From the IMG/VR virus record IMGVR_UViG_3300025141_015097, positions 1 to 64,000 of that record: a stretch of 64,000 nt of DNA; one strand, given 5' to 3'. The translations under genes were made by a program, and so were the position numbers. This document shows, one piece after another, positions 1 through 8,061 of the stretch (positions within the stretch are counted from its first letter, which is position 1; each line of letters starts with the position of its first letter). The DNA is from a virus. Under the pieces are notes generated by a model that had not been told where the DNA came from, did no database searches, and saw only the letters and a program-made list of their open reading frames with translations.

Positions 1-40
1 AGGCAGCATCGATAATTGCTTGCTCTAACATAGATGACAT
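1..40 (-). CDS. Start of a probable prohead core scaffold protein (cut by window edge)
   Basis: Only the first 13 codons are present, reading MSSMLEQAIIDAA and running off the left edge. The ATG at 40 has a good ribosome binding site (AGGAG about 7 bases upstream). In T4-type phages the scaffold gene (gp22) follows the prohead protease and precedes the major capsid gene, and this gene sits just after the protease group. The opening residues resemble scaffold N-termini I recall from large marine phages. The role would be to form the internal core on which the capsid assembles, later degraded by the protease. The call rests on position and a very short sequence. Confidence 0.5.
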   Translation of the reverse strand, partial: MSSMLEQAIIDAA

Positions 41-123
41 TGAATACTCTCCTAATATACTACTTTGCTAACAATAAATAGTGTTTAAAAATGTAAAATG
101 ACATGGAAGGTGTTATTGGTGTT

Positions 124-603
124 TTAGAAAGTGGAAGTGGCAGCGAAAATCGTTGTCCTGTCGTCAGCGGCGGTGGCGCCGACGAAGGCAACCTTATCAA
201 TGCCGAGCACTTCATAGGTTCTGTAGAATCTCCCGCTAGGAAGAAAATCATCGTGGCCCGGGGCGACGCCCTCATCCGTTGGCGCGGTAAGGATGGTTGC
301 AACAGCGCCGAGCGGCGTGCCTGCCACTGCAGGGCCAGCAGGCAACGGAAACCATCTTAAAAAAGCATGACAATACCCATACACCGTTATGGCCTGTGGT
401 ACCTTGGCGGGCTCGTTTCCATCTTCCAGTAAAACATGCAAATACCTTTGATTCTGAAGGAAATATCCTAATCCTTCTGCAGCTGCTGTGACGCCGACAA
501 GAGAGACTTCTGTGACAGTCTCAACCTCGCCGCCCTGAGAGCCCACTATATTTTTTGGGCTTCTTGTTCTGCCCCAGCTATTATGTCCTGTAAATACTGC
601 CAT
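124..603 (-). CDS. Hypothetical protein in the head gene cluster (159 aa)
   Basis: I do not recognise this family. The protein is rich in Gly, Ala, Thr and Val with alternating hydrophobic residues, as expected of a mostly beta-strand protein, and has no transmembrane segment or signal peptide. It ends in Phe. The start at 603 has GGAG-type sites just upstream. It lies between the bS21 gene and the scaffold start, inside a run of capsid genes, so a virion role such as a capsid decoration or accessory protein is plausible. That is inference from position only. Confidence 0.6.
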   Translation of the reverse strand: MAVFTGHNSWGRTRSPKNIVGSQGGEVETVTEVSLVGVTAAAEGLGYFLQNQRYLHVLLEDGNEPAKVPQAITVYGYCHAFLRWFPLPAGPAVAGTPLGAVATILTAPTDEGVAPGHDDFLPSGRFYRTYEVLGIDKVAFVGATAADDRTTIFAATSTF

Positions 604-634
604 TTTATTCTCCTAACTCCAATAAATAGTTATT

Positions 635-817
635 TTATTTAGTTTGTGCCTTACTTCTTTTCTTAAGTCGCCTTCTTTTGTCAGATGGCTTTTCATAATA
701 CATGCGTTCTCTAAATTCTTCCATAATTTTTTCTTTACGAACCTTTCTGGAAAATCGCTTAATCAGATCTTCTGTCGTTTCTCTTCGCCTAGCCACTACT
801 TGTACATTAACTGCCAT
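635..817 (-). CDS. rpsU: Phage-encoded small ribosomal subunit protein bS21
   Basis: The 60-residue protein matches the bS21 family in length and layout: an N-terminal short strand, then a run of basic helices with the family pattern LIKRFSRKV (18-26), the stretch RERMYYEKPSDKRRR (37-51) and a Lys/Arg-rich tail. Cellular bS21 has the same helix followed by [RE]xxYEKP and a basic tail. bS21 binds the 30S platform near the 3' end of 16S rRNA and helps initiation. Phage-borne copies are documented in marine phages and may bias host ribosomes toward phage mRNAs. Here it sits between a head gene (828-1241) and the 159-residue gene, so it should be expressed late with virion proteins. The ATG at 817 lies 10 bases after the preceding stop. 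Confidence 0.85.
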   Translation of the reverse strand: MAVNVQVVARRRETTEDLIKRFSRKVRKEKIMEEFRERMYYEKPSDKRRRLKKRSKAQTK

Positions 818-827
818 TTTATCACCA

Positions 828-1241
828 CTACTTTATTAGATGTTTCCAAACATTTGAGCCCGGAAGTTGCGAAATGTCAATGCCAGCATCATCTGGGTCC
901 ACATTTGCAAGAGCAGAGCTTGGAGCGCTCGACTCATTTACACTGCCGGCGCCTCTTAAAGGTTTTGTGCCCTCAAAGACATCAATGCCGCCATATGCGC
1001 CAGTGCCAATCGCATCCAACAATTTCTTTTTGGACTCTGCCAATACTTTTTTGGTATCGTCTCGTCTGGGCGATCGTTTTTCTTGTTTTTCCACAGGTTT
1101 GGCTTCTTTAATAACTTGTTGCCCCGTGCCCTTCATAACTTCAGAGATAATGCCAGACAGCACGCCCTCCTCAAAAATTACTTCTTTGATACATTCCTTT
1201 ATTAAAGGCTTTAACATTTTTTTAAGTTGATCGCTTTTCAT
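828..1241 (-). CDS. Head-cluster protein of unknown function (137 aa)
   Basis: The N-terminus is amphipathic and helical (MKSDQLKKMLKPLIKECIKE) and continues into a hydrophobic stretch around 22-35. A charged Lys/Arg linker (about 45-75) and an acidic Ser/Ala-rich C-terminal part ending in WKHLIK follow. The start codon overlaps the protease stop by four bases (ATGA), so translation is probably coupled to the protease. I recall similar proteins beside the protease in other large myophages but know no function. In T4 the matching places hold small prohead core proteins (gp67, gp68); that is the most likely kind of role. Confidence 0.6.
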   Translation of the reverse strand: MKSDQLKKMLKPLIKECIKEVIFEEGVLSGIISEVMKGTGQQVIKEAKPVEKQEKRSPRRDDTKKVLAESKKKLLDAIGTGAYGGIDVFEGTKPLRGAGSVNESSAPSSALANVDPDDAGIDISQLPGSNVWKHLIK

Positions 1242-1855
1242 TCGGCCTCACCAAACAGATCATTTAATAATCTGTTAATTCTATCTGCTTTTGTAAAAAT
1301 CTTTTCGACTGGCACTTTATTTTCTGACAAATTCATAAAAGCGCCATCAGTGGAGGGATCGCTTACGATGTCAAAGCATATTAACTGAAAGTCGTCTTCA
1401 ACATAAGTTTTGCCGGCTTTTTCTTTAACCGAACCCAAGCCGCGCGATGAAATGCCCACTTGCACGCCATCTTTAATTAAAGATCTGAGTGTTTCGCCGG
1501 CCGGCGTTGACAAGATTTTAATCTTGCCCATTACGTCTTTACCTTCTATCCAAACTTTTGTAACCATATGTGAACAGTTCTGTAAATTAACAACTGAACT
1601 TTCAGGGTGGTCTAGTTCGCCTAGGGCTCTCTTTTCATTAATTAGTTTTTGATAATTTTTAACTTCACGCTTTAAAACCTCAAAAGGATAAACTCTGCCG
1701 TTGCCGTTCTTTGCGTCTGCCCTTTGCATCACGCCGGTTAGATAAAACCCAGTGCCCGTCTTAACTTCGATTTTTTCTTCTTCAGTTAAAAGGTCTTGAC
1801 AAACGCCGCCCTCGCATAACGCATAATATTCTCTTAGAAGGTATTGCTTGCTCAT
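1238..1855 (-). CDS. Prohead core protease, T4 gp21 type
   Basis: This is the serine protease that matures the prohead by cutting scaffold, capsid and internal proteins. The 205-residue length fits the family (T4 gp21 is 212). The family landmarks are visible: an early GxxxxADxxNxNGRxYP segment (41-57), the catalytic His in GELDHP (His83), the catalytic Ser in GISSRG (Ser136 or 137), and an acidic residue in the FDIVSDPS stretch (162-168). It is placed as in T4, downstream of portal and upstream of scaffold. Two bases separate it from the preceding small gene, and it overlaps the next gene by four bases. Confidence 0.9.
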   Translation of the reverse strand: MSKQYLLREYYALCEGGVCQDLLTEEEKIEVKTGTGFYLTGVMQRADAKNGNGRVYPFEVLKREVKNYQKLINEKRALGELDHPESSVVNLQNCSHMVTKVWIEGKDVMGKIKILSTPAGETLRSLIKDGVQVGISSRGLGSVKEKAGKTYVEDDFQLICFDIVSDPSTDGAFMNLSENKVPVEKIFTKADRINRLLNDLFGEAE

Positions 1856-1857
1856 TC

Positions 1858-2049
1858 TTACATTCCTCTCGCTGCTTTTATCTGCTCAATAGCGTCTGCT
1901 ATAAGCCTTGCTTCATCCGGCTTTAATTGCCCCAGCGTACCAATGCTTTGGAACAACTCTTGTTGCATGCCTTTGAGCGTTTCAGCAGCATCTTCTGGCG
2001 CAATTTCTTCTTTAATCAATCGCTTTGGGCGTTTAATTTTTATCTTCAT
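1858..2049 (-). CDS. Small head-region protein, possible prohead core component (63 aa)
   Basis: This is a short, mostly helical protein with a basic start (MKIKIKRPKRLIKEE) and an acidic, Gln/Ala-rich body. It has no recognisable domain. The start at 2049 has AGGAAAT upstream, and its stop is two bases from the protease start. T4 encodes two small core proteins (gp67 and gp68) between portal and protease, and this gene holds the same place. The LIKEE at 11-15 resembles the [L/I]xE cleavage sites used by gp21-type proteases. Function is inferred from position. Confidence 0.55.
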   Translation of the reverse strand: MKIKIKRPKRLIKEEIAPEDAAETLKGMQQELFQSIGTLGQLKPDEARLIADAIEQIKAARGM

Positions 2050-2064
2050 CTTTTTATTTCCTAG

Positions 2065-2081
2065 CGGGCGTTACCCGCCCG
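2065..2081 (-). promoter_or_regulatory. GC-rich hairpin in the leader of the 63-aa gene
   Basis: On the minus strand a perfect six-base stem CGGGCG/CGCCCG encloses a five-base loop GGTAA. It lies 15 bases upstream of the start codon at 2049. There is no T-run after it, so it is not a normal intrinsic terminator. It may be an RNA processing site, a stability element or a translational control structure. It stands out because the surrounding DNA is AT-rich. Confidence 0.45.
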
Positions 2082-2145
2082 ATACAGCAGCCGCTTTTGC
2101 AAAGCCTCGGCGGTTGTAGCATCCAGTGGTTCTCAACAAAAACAT
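2071..2145 (-). CDS. Possible 24-codon peptide gene
   Basis: The reading frame starts on an ATG that overlaps the stop of the membrane protein gene (TAATG) and ends with TAA in the loop of the hairpin at 2065-2081. The predicted peptide is basic and Gly/Ala-rich with no known match. There is no clear ribosome binding site, but the start/stop overlap is the same device used between many genes here. It could equally be a structured leader that happens to be open. Confidence 0.2.
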   Translation of the reverse strand: MFLLRTTGCYNRRGFAKAAAVSGG

Positions 2146-2441
2146 TAATTTCTTTTGACATTGATTCCTTCATCTCCAAATAACATACTTAAGGCGTATG
2201 AGGTGCCGGAACTCAGACTGCCCAAAATAATTGGGTTAGCCCAACTGAGTTCAAATGTAAATAGTTCTGTATAAAAAGAAATTCCATACAATAACACACC
2301 AACCCAAAAACCCAAACACATTGAGCATCGGAACAGTTCTCCAAAGAACCCTTCTGTTGGCCTTATTTTATTAAATATACTACCGTAAACTAAAACTTGC
2401 GTAAGGCCATAAGCGGCCAGCACAAACCATAATAATTCCAT
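2145..2441 (-). CDS. Small membrane protein with CxxCxGFW motif, DUF1360-like
   Basis: The 98-residue protein has a hydrophobic N-terminal helix (about 2-22), the motif CSMCLGFWVG (39-48) leading into a second membrane segment, and a third hydrophobic stretch near 68-88. The motif, with two Cys followed by GFWxG, is the mark of the DUF1360 membrane family, whose biochemical role is unknown. Copies occur in large phages near head genes. The start at 2441 is one base from the preceding stop. The family assignment is from the motif; the function is not known. Confidence 0.6.
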   Translation of the reverse strand: MELLWFVLAAYGLTQVLVYGSIFNKIRPTEGFFGELFRCSMCLGFWVGVLLYGISFYTELFTFELSWANPIILGSLSSGTSYALSMLFGDEGINVKRN

Positions 2442-2442
2442 T

Positions 2443-3012
2443 TTAAATCCTGTAAATTAAACCATAGGGAGTTGACGATGGCTCAATAGAGCCCTTCTTT
2501 TTAGCGTGAGGTATTTCACCAAGCTCTGTGCTGTCTTCTCTAGAGGGTTCTGTGAAATAATCTTCTAGTGCGCTGTCGTACTCAAGGGCGCTGTCGATGT
2601 CTTCTGCTTCGTCTTTCAAGAAGTTGTGCATTACTAAAAGAAGCGCCTGAATGGTGTCGACTTTATCATTAATTGGATAAGCAGCCTCAAGAGAACCAAA
2701 GACATTCCCACTCTGAATGCTGTCTGGCAGTATCACTCCTTTGATTCTCAAATATTCAAAAAATCTATCTTGTGCTGGGTATGGATCAATTTTTGTATCA
2801 CGCTTTATAAAGGTAACAACCTTGTTCTTCTTTGGCATAATAACAATATCGTATAAAGGATGATCATAAATCATATAATCGCCATTGATACTACGACGCA
2901 TCTTTAAATGAATTATGTGTACCGCCGGTACATCAACTTTTATTTTAAGAGGCTCGTCGGGCTCTGCAAACTCTGCAGCAACATCAGCACCAATTTTTAC
3001 TTCTACAGTCAT
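2443..3012 (-). CDS. Conserved hypothetical protein next to portal (189 aa)
   Basis: This is a soluble protein with a beta-rich first half, including the stretch MRRSINGDYMIYDHPLYDIV (37-56), and a very acidic Glu/Asp/Ser-rich segment near 132-160 before a basic C-terminus. I have seen the central YPAQDRFFEYL pattern (78-88) in portal-neighbouring genes of large phages, without an assigned role. Its start overlaps the previous stop by four bases. It is probably a head or head-to-tail assembly protein, by position only. Confidence 0.6.
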   Translation of the reverse strand: MTVEVKIGADVAAEFAEPDEPLKIKVDVPAVHIIHLKMRRSINGDYMIYDHPLYDIVIMPKKNKVVTFIKRDTKIDPYPAQDRFFEYLRIKGVILPDSIQSGNVFGSLEAAYPINDKVDTIQALLLVMHNFLKDEAEDIDSALEYDSALEDYFTEPSREDSTELGEIPHAKKKGSIEPSSTPYGLIYRI

Positions 3013-3830
3013 TGTTTTTGGGTCTCTCTTGTTAATTCTTGAATTTTAATAATTTGTTCTAAAACGCTTTCATTTATATGTTGACCTTTAAATCCATTCA
3101 GTATCTTTAAAACATTTTCAATCTTTGTTTTCATTTCCGAATCAGATAAGACATCTTTGTCGTTTAATAATAGTTTAGTTTCTTCTTTTAATCTTCCGAT
3201 CTCTTCATTAAGAAAAATCTTTAATTCTAGGCCGTTGTCCATAAAAGAAGAAATAAACTTTGATAACAGCTCTTTCTGCTCTGTATACATATTATCATAT
3301 GCCGCGTTGTATTGTTTGGCAAACGCCCTTAAAACAGAGTTTTTTATTTGAAGTTCGTTTTTCTTTTGCAGCTGCTTTTTTGAAATCATATGCTTTATAA
3401 GTTGGCTCTCTAACAAAACCTTATCTTTAATTGATATTTTTTTATTAAAAATTTGTGAAATGCTGGCGATGGTCCTATAATTGGGAACAAAATTAGTAAA
3501 CACGTTCGGCGTCAAACTCTTATTAACCCTGTTAATAAGTCGAGTTTGTTTTTTGTAAATTTCCCCTTGGCTAAGACCAGAATAAACACGCTTAACTTCT
3601 GTAATAATTTTTTCGGCGGCGGTCTTTTCAACATTCTTTGTTTCATATATGGTTCGATATAGATCAAGCTCTTCGGCTAAAACACTCCCCTTGCCAAAAA
3701 ACGTCTTTAACATTAAAACAATGTCCTTTTTCTTTGATTCGTCTTCTTGCAAAGAGGCCCGGGCCAGTTCTTTAACCAACATTTCAAAAAGAAAAGCCGT
3801 ATTTCTTCGCTTATTGTGCTTTAACTTCAT
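3009..3830 (-). CDS. Helical protein downstream of portal (273 aa), unknown
   Basis: I start the gene at the ATG at 3830 (MKLKHNKRRNTAFLFEMLVK) because GGAG lies about nine bases upstream. The frame is open eight codons further to a TTG, without comparable support. The protein is Lys/Glu-rich and almost wholly helical, with likely coiled coils in the second half (about 150-270). It begins inside the last 20 bases of the portal gene, so translation is coupled to portal. It could be a portal-associated or internal core protein; no family is recognised. Confidence 0.6.
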   Translation of the reverse strand: MKLKHNKRRNTAFLFEMLVKELARASLQEDESKKKDIVLMLKTFFGKGSVLAEELDLYRTIYETKNVEKTAAEKIITEVKRVYSGLSQGEIYKKQTRLINRVNKSLTPNVFTNFVPNYRTIASISQIFNKKISIKDKVLLESQLIKHMISKKQLQKKNELQIKNSVLRAFAKQYNAAYDNMYTEQKELLSKFISSFMDNGLELKIFLNEEIGRLKEETKLLLNDKDVLSDSEMKTKIENVLKILNGFKGQHINESVLEQIIKIQELTRETQKQ

Positions 3831-5877
3831 TATTTCTATTCTCCAAAGATTCAATCAACATCTTCAATTCGTTACTTGTTTGAAAAATATTTTTTTCAAT
3901 ATTACAATCATAATTAGGCTCTTCAGAAGATACAGTACCTTCTAATAATTCATTAATTGAGCCTTCCGCAATTCCTCTTGCTAAATGTCGCATATTATCC
4001 AACTCATGATAACCTTTGTGCGTGCGCCTTCTACCGCCTTGAGCGTGGCCACCCTGAGACATCATATTCTTTTTACGAGGCCCAGAACTTTTTCTTCTGT
4101 CTAGTGTGACGGGCTGGTACCATTTACCCTTTGCTCCCGCAGTGGTTGTTTGGTCTGGCAAGCCTAGAGGATTTTTCTTCACTCTTTTCCAATACCAACT
4201 AGAGTCTTCATCTCGCTTGCCCGGGCCGGCCTCGGGTGGCGTTGCCAAGAGCGTTGGTTCTTCTTCTAGTGCTGGTGCCGCTTCTTCTCCCCCGCCAAGC
4301 TCGGGCGCTTCGCCAAGATCTTCTCCCCCGCCAAGGTCTTCCATGCCTTCCATGCCACCCATACCCAAGCCGCCGGCCGCTTCCATACCAGCCGCTTCGC
4401 CAGTTACTTCAGCAATCTTAGCCATGCTTGCTTCAAGTTTCTTATCATAAAATCGTTCACGCTGATTGCGAATAAACTCTTCTTCAGAAATATTTAACAT
4501 ATTTTCGGATATCCAACGTTTACTAAAATAATTGGCGGCTGCAGCGTCGGCCGCTTCGATCTTTGCTTTCCACTGCTCAACATCTTGTAGCTGCGCAATC
4601 TTAGATGGGTTATACAAGTGGAATTTAAATGAAATCAAATCTTCACCTTTATAGCCCAATGTATAAAGATGAATTATTGCAAGCTTTTCTAGTTCAGATA
4701 TTATAGAACGCTGCAATCTTTGAATGGTTCTTGCAAAACGAATATCCTTTTGAGCCAGCGTTGTTTTATCTTCGGACGCAGCTTCTTGGCTGATCAAATA
4801 GGCGGCTGGTATCTTAATCGCTGAAAATAGCTTCTCTCGTAAATATTTTACATCTTCAATATCGTTGGCCCAAGTTTGGCCGCCAATAGTAGAAATTTCA
4901 GTTGCCTTTTGACCCCCGCGAACAGGTACAAAATAATCTTCTTCAATCGAAGCCGGGTTATATCTGAGATCGACTCTACCGTCTAAATGATTAACAGTCT
5001 GGTGACGCTTCATCGAGGTCATAACGCCCTGCATATATTGTTCTACATCTTCTGGAGGGATCCCGCCGACGTCGACATAAAAAGCACGTCGATCAGGAGC
5101 ACGGACAATGCGGTGCGCCATCATTGCATCTTCTAAAAGCGTAAGTTGGCGCCAAATTCTTCTTGCGGGGTCTAATATAGAAGTTCCATATGGTGCGTAT
5201 TTGTCGTTGCCCAAAATTCTAAAATGTCCAACTTGCCAGTTCTCCAAGGTCATACCTGCAGAGTTCCATTGATACTGAATATAATTGGGGTTAGTTGGAT
5301 CTTCGCCCTCCATCCTTTCGATTTCTTGACTTGGAAGCCCGATGACGCTCTTAATGCCAATTTTCTCATCAATATCTAGATAAAGGAAAAAATCACCATA
5401 TTTAACCAGATTTCTAGTCCAACCAAATAAATTAAATTCGACATTTAATACCTGATAAAGCAGCCCGTTTAAAATTTCTTTGATCTCTTCGTTTCTACAG
5501 TCAATTTTTAATATTTTACCATATTCTGAGTGGTGTGTAATTTCATCAGCATAAATATCCAATGCAGAGGACAACTCAGGAGAGAACTCCATTTGATCAA
5601 AATCTGCATATCGTTCGGCGCGATTCTGATTTATGGCCATCTGAGCCATCATATAATCATATGGATTATATGACTGCTTTTTGAAATCTTGGCCGCTGGT
5701 TGATTTAAATTTGCGCGAAAATCTGTCTAGTCTATTCCGCCGATCTTTTCTTATCTGCTGCTGCCGATAATTTATGATTGGGCCTGAAAACAGCTTAGTC
5801 AACCTCTGAAAAAGATTGTGCTGCGGATTTGCAGGGTTATTGGTGTTTCTATTTATTCTTTTATTTCTTGGTGCCAT
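3811..5877 (-). CDS. Portal vertex protein, T4 gp20 type
   Basis: This protein forms the dodecameric ring at one capsid vertex through which DNA enters and leaves. It is longer than T4 gp20 (688 against 524). The core is typical of the family: an N-terminal basic segment, then SPELSSALDIYADE (99-112), the LENWQVGHFRILG region near 210, and the stretch RIVRAPDRRAFYVDVGG near 257-273, with helical wing and crown parts to about 470. The extra length is a Gly/Glu/Ala-rich low-complexity linker (about 480-560) followed by a basic C-terminal part. It starts four bases after the terminase stop. Confidence 0.93.
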   Translation of the reverse strand: MAPRNKRINRNTNNPANPQHNLFQRLTKLFSGPIINYRQQQIRKDRRNRLDRFSRKFKSTSGQDFKKQSYNPYDYMMAQMAINQNRAERYADFDQMEFSPELSSALDIYADEITHHSEYGKILKIDCRNEEIKEILNGLLYQVLNVEFNLFGWTRNLVKYGDFFLYLDIDEKIGIKSVIGLPSQEIERMEGEDPTNPNYIQYQWNSAGMTLENWQVGHFRILGNDKYAPYGTSILDPARRIWRQLTLLEDAMMAHRIVRAPDRRAFYVDVGGIPPEDVEQYMQGVMTSMKRHQTVNHLDGRVDLRYNPASIEEDYFVPVRGGQKATEISTIGGQTWANDIEDVKYLREKLFSAIKIPAAYLISQEAASEDKTTLAQKDIRFARTIQRLQRSIISELEKLAIIHLYTLGYKGEDLISFKFHLYNPSKIAQLQDVEQWKAKIEAADAAAANYFSKRWISENMLNISEEEFIRNQRERFYDKKLEASMAKIAEVTGEAAGMEAAGGLGMGGMEGMEDLGGGEDLGEAPELGGGEEAAPALEEEPTLLATPPEAGPGKRDEDSSWYWKRVKKNPLGLPDQTTTAGAKGKWYQPVTLDRRKSSGPRKKNMMSQGGHAQGGRRRTHKGYHELDNMRHLARGIAEGSINELLEGTVSSEEPNYDCNIEKNIFQTSNELKMLIESLENRNNEVKAQ

Positions 5878-5881
5878 GATT

Positions 5882-7462
5882 CTATCCTATAAAGAATGGA
5901 AATCCTTCATCTTTTGTCGATATTCCCATGTGTTTCTTCCCTCTTGTATAGCCTCTCATACCTTCTATTTTTGTATCCATTCTCTGAGTCGACTTCATGA
6001 TGCTGCTTAGCATTGCTTTTTTGTATGCAACATCGTGCTGATTAATTACCAAGGCTGTATCTCTTACCCAGCAAGCAATTGCGCAGGCCATAACCAGATC
6101 ATCATTGTAACCCCTCATTGCTTGTGCTTTTCCGTTATGCCAAATAAAAGTTTTTAATTCTCCGATTAAACGAATTGAATGTGTCGTAATTACCTTGTTT
6201 CTTATTAATTCTTCTAGCTTCGCAATAATTAATGGTCGAGTTTTAACCGTTGTCGTAAAGCCCGGGGCTGTTGTTTTTTGATGTTCTGCTAAATATTGGT
6301 CGATGTGTTCGTGTGTTCCTTTTCGTGACCAATAAAGATTTGGATGGTTCATGCTGCGCAGTTTGTCCAGAACTGACATACCAATAGAATTGTTTTCAAC
6401 AACGGTTAAACAAAAGCCGTATTCTTTGCTTGTTTCATAAATTAGCGGAGCAAACTCATCTATTGCTAGCCTGCCACAATATTCGGCCACACACTCCATA
6501 TTATCAGAATTAAAAATTAAAAATGTTGAATTGTCTTGTCCGTCGCCGCGCGCGACATCGGCAGCCAAAAAATATTTCTTGTTGGGGTCGTGTCTTTCCC
6601 AAATCCATAAATTACGATCGAAGCCAGTTTTATAAATTGGGTCTTTAATATCTTTTCTTATTCTTTCTAGATCTTCGCCGGCTAGTAAAGTTTCACCAGA
6701 CATATTGAAATTACACTCCAACTCCTGCGCGATCTCTCGTCTAGACATTTTGCGAATTTCCTGTTCATACCAGCCCCGATCTCTTTCGGGGTGAACATCC
6801 CATGGCAACACAAGTGGATTAAAATCGTTTAAACCCTGCTCTGCTTCGCTGTACAGTTGATGAAATTTATTGCCTACGCCTTTTGGAGTCGAGGCAATAA
6901 TACAATCGCCACCGGTTGACAACGTTGGCTGTAAGCCCGCCCATAAATCATCCAAGGTGTCAATAATTGCCGCCTCATCAATAACCAGCAAAGACAATGC
7001 TTCAGAACGACCAGCATCGCCCGAAGTTGAGATTGCCTTCACTTCGCTTTCGTTGTCCAGCTTAAAAGAATTTCTATTGTCAATAACAATTTTAGATATC
7101 ATCATCCAGTCTGGTAACGACTTCATGGCCAGCTTTGTTTTCTTAACAAGATTGGCGGCAGTTTGTAATTTCGTTGCCAAAACAATCACATTTTTGCCAC
7201 GATGAAACAACATCAACCAAGCAACATATGCAGCGATTGTTGTTGATATTCCTAACTGTCTTGCTTTTAAAATAATATTATATCGATGATCAACAAAATC
7301 TTTTACTGCGTCTTCTTGAAAATCATATAAATTAAAAGGTATCAAACCTTTTATTGGGTGTGCAATTCTAATATAATTGTTAATAAAATAAACCGGGTCG
7401 CGCCCACATTTAATGAGTTCTTTTCTGATATCGGACTTTGTTAATTGAAAACGTTTTGCCAT
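5882..7462 (-). CDS. terL: Terminase large subunit, T4 gp17 type
   Basis: This is the motor that cuts concatemeric DNA and pumps it into the prohead. The ATPase half has the variant Walker A KARQLGIST (66-74), of the kind in T4 gp17, and Walker B LLVIDEAAI (158-166), followed by the coupling segment STPKG (191-195). The RNase H-like nuclease half has its first acidic residue in FLAADVARGD (298-307), further acidic positions in VVENN (about 356-360), and YNDDLVMACAIA near the end. At 526 residues it is slightly shorter than gp17. It lies directly upstream of portal; T4 has tail sheath and tube genes between the two. Confidence 0.95.
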   Translation of the reverse strand: MAKRFQLTKSDIRKELIKCGRDPVYFINNYIRIAHPIKGLIPFNLYDFQEDAVKDFVDHRYNIILKARQLGISTTIAAYVAWLMLFHRGKNVIVLATKLQTAANLVKKTKLAMKSLPDWMMISKIVIDNRNSFKLDNESEVKAISTSGDAGRSEALSLLVIDEAAIIDTLDDLWAGLQPTLSTGGDCIIASTPKGVGNKFHQLYSEAEQGLNDFNPLVLPWDVHPERDRGWYEQEIRKMSRREIAQELECNFNMSGETLLAGEDLERIRKDIKDPIYKTGFDRNLWIWERHDPNKKYFLAADVARGDGQDNSTFLIFNSDNMECVAEYCGRLAIDEFAPLIYETSKEYGFCLTVVENNSIGMSVLDKLRSMNHPNLYWSRKGTHEHIDQYLAEHQKTTAPGFTTTVKTRPLIIAKLEELIRNKVITTHSIRLIGELKTFIWHNGKAQAMRGYNDDLVMACAIACWVRDTALVINQHDVAYKKAMLSSIMKSTQRMDTKIEGMRGYTRGKKHMGISTKDEGFPFFIG

Positions 7463-7473
7463 TCAACTCTTTA

Positions 7474-8061
7474 TTATCCCTTGTCAGTTTCGCCTAAGCC
7501 GGGGCGATCTGGTTGCTTTCTAGTTACATTTTTTGGCTTCTTCTTTGAGCTTTGCGCCAAAAACTTTTTAATCGCGTCGTCAACAGTTCTTTCGCTTTCT
7601 GGCTCTACTGATTCAGAATCAACTCCGCCAATCTTGTACCACTTACTAGACTGTACCCAGTTGCGAATACTATTCATTCGTTGTATCAAAGAATCTGCAT
7701 CGCCCTGCGATGTTAAAGCTAATGCTTTGCCGGTATCTTTTTTATACTCTTTTTTGATAAACTTTACAATGTCTTTATACGTTTGTTCCATTTCGTTTTC
7801 GAACTTCTTTGGGCCATTACGATGTAAGTCTTTCATACTGACTTCGCCATGGTAAGTGACACAAAGTTTGTTACCAGCAAACTTAACACCAAAGCCGTCC
7901 ATCACTCTTTTATCCAAAAGAGGGTTGCCCTCTTCTCTTTTCAGGCCAACTTTAATTCGCTCGCCTTCGCCGTCGTATCCATCATAAGATTTTGAAGCCG
8001 CTTGAGAAATCGCTCTAACAACCTCTAAAGTGGTCATACCTTTCTTTTTCTTTTTAGCCAT
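7474..8061 (-). CDS. Unknown basic protein just upstream of terminase (195 aa)
   Basis: The protein starts with a run of lysines, has a mixed middle region and ends in a Lys/Arg/Pro-rich tail. It lies 11 bases upstream of the large terminase and overlaps the preceding stop. In T4 the small terminase subunit (gp16) occupies the position before gp17, so this is the best positional candidate for a small subunit. I see no helix-turn-helix or other motif to support that, and it could be another DNA-associated head protein. Confidence 0.55.
   Translation of the reverse strand: MAKKKKKGMTTLEVVRAISQAASKSYDGYDGEGERIKVGLKREEGNPLLDKRVMDGFGVKFAGNKLCVTYHGEVSMKDLHRNGPKKFENEMEQTYKDIVKFIKKEYKKDTGKALALTSQGDADSLIQRMNSIRNWVQSSKWYKIGGVDSESVEPESERTVDDAIKKFLAQSSKKKPKNVTRKQPDRPGLGETDKG

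Noticed and set aside
644-1111. Plus-strand frame of 155 codons across bS21 and the 137-aa gene
   Set aside because: It is the reverse of two well-supported minus-strand genes, lacks a ribosome site and has unnatural composition. The same holds for all other plus-strand frames in the window.
2065-2081. Hairpin as an intrinsic terminator
   Set aside because: No T-run follows on the minus strand, and the gene set continues without a new promoter, so I treat it as a possible regulatory structure only.
7474-8061. Firm call of small terminase subunit
   Set aside because: Only the position supports it; no helix-turn-helix or central oligomerisation pattern is visible.
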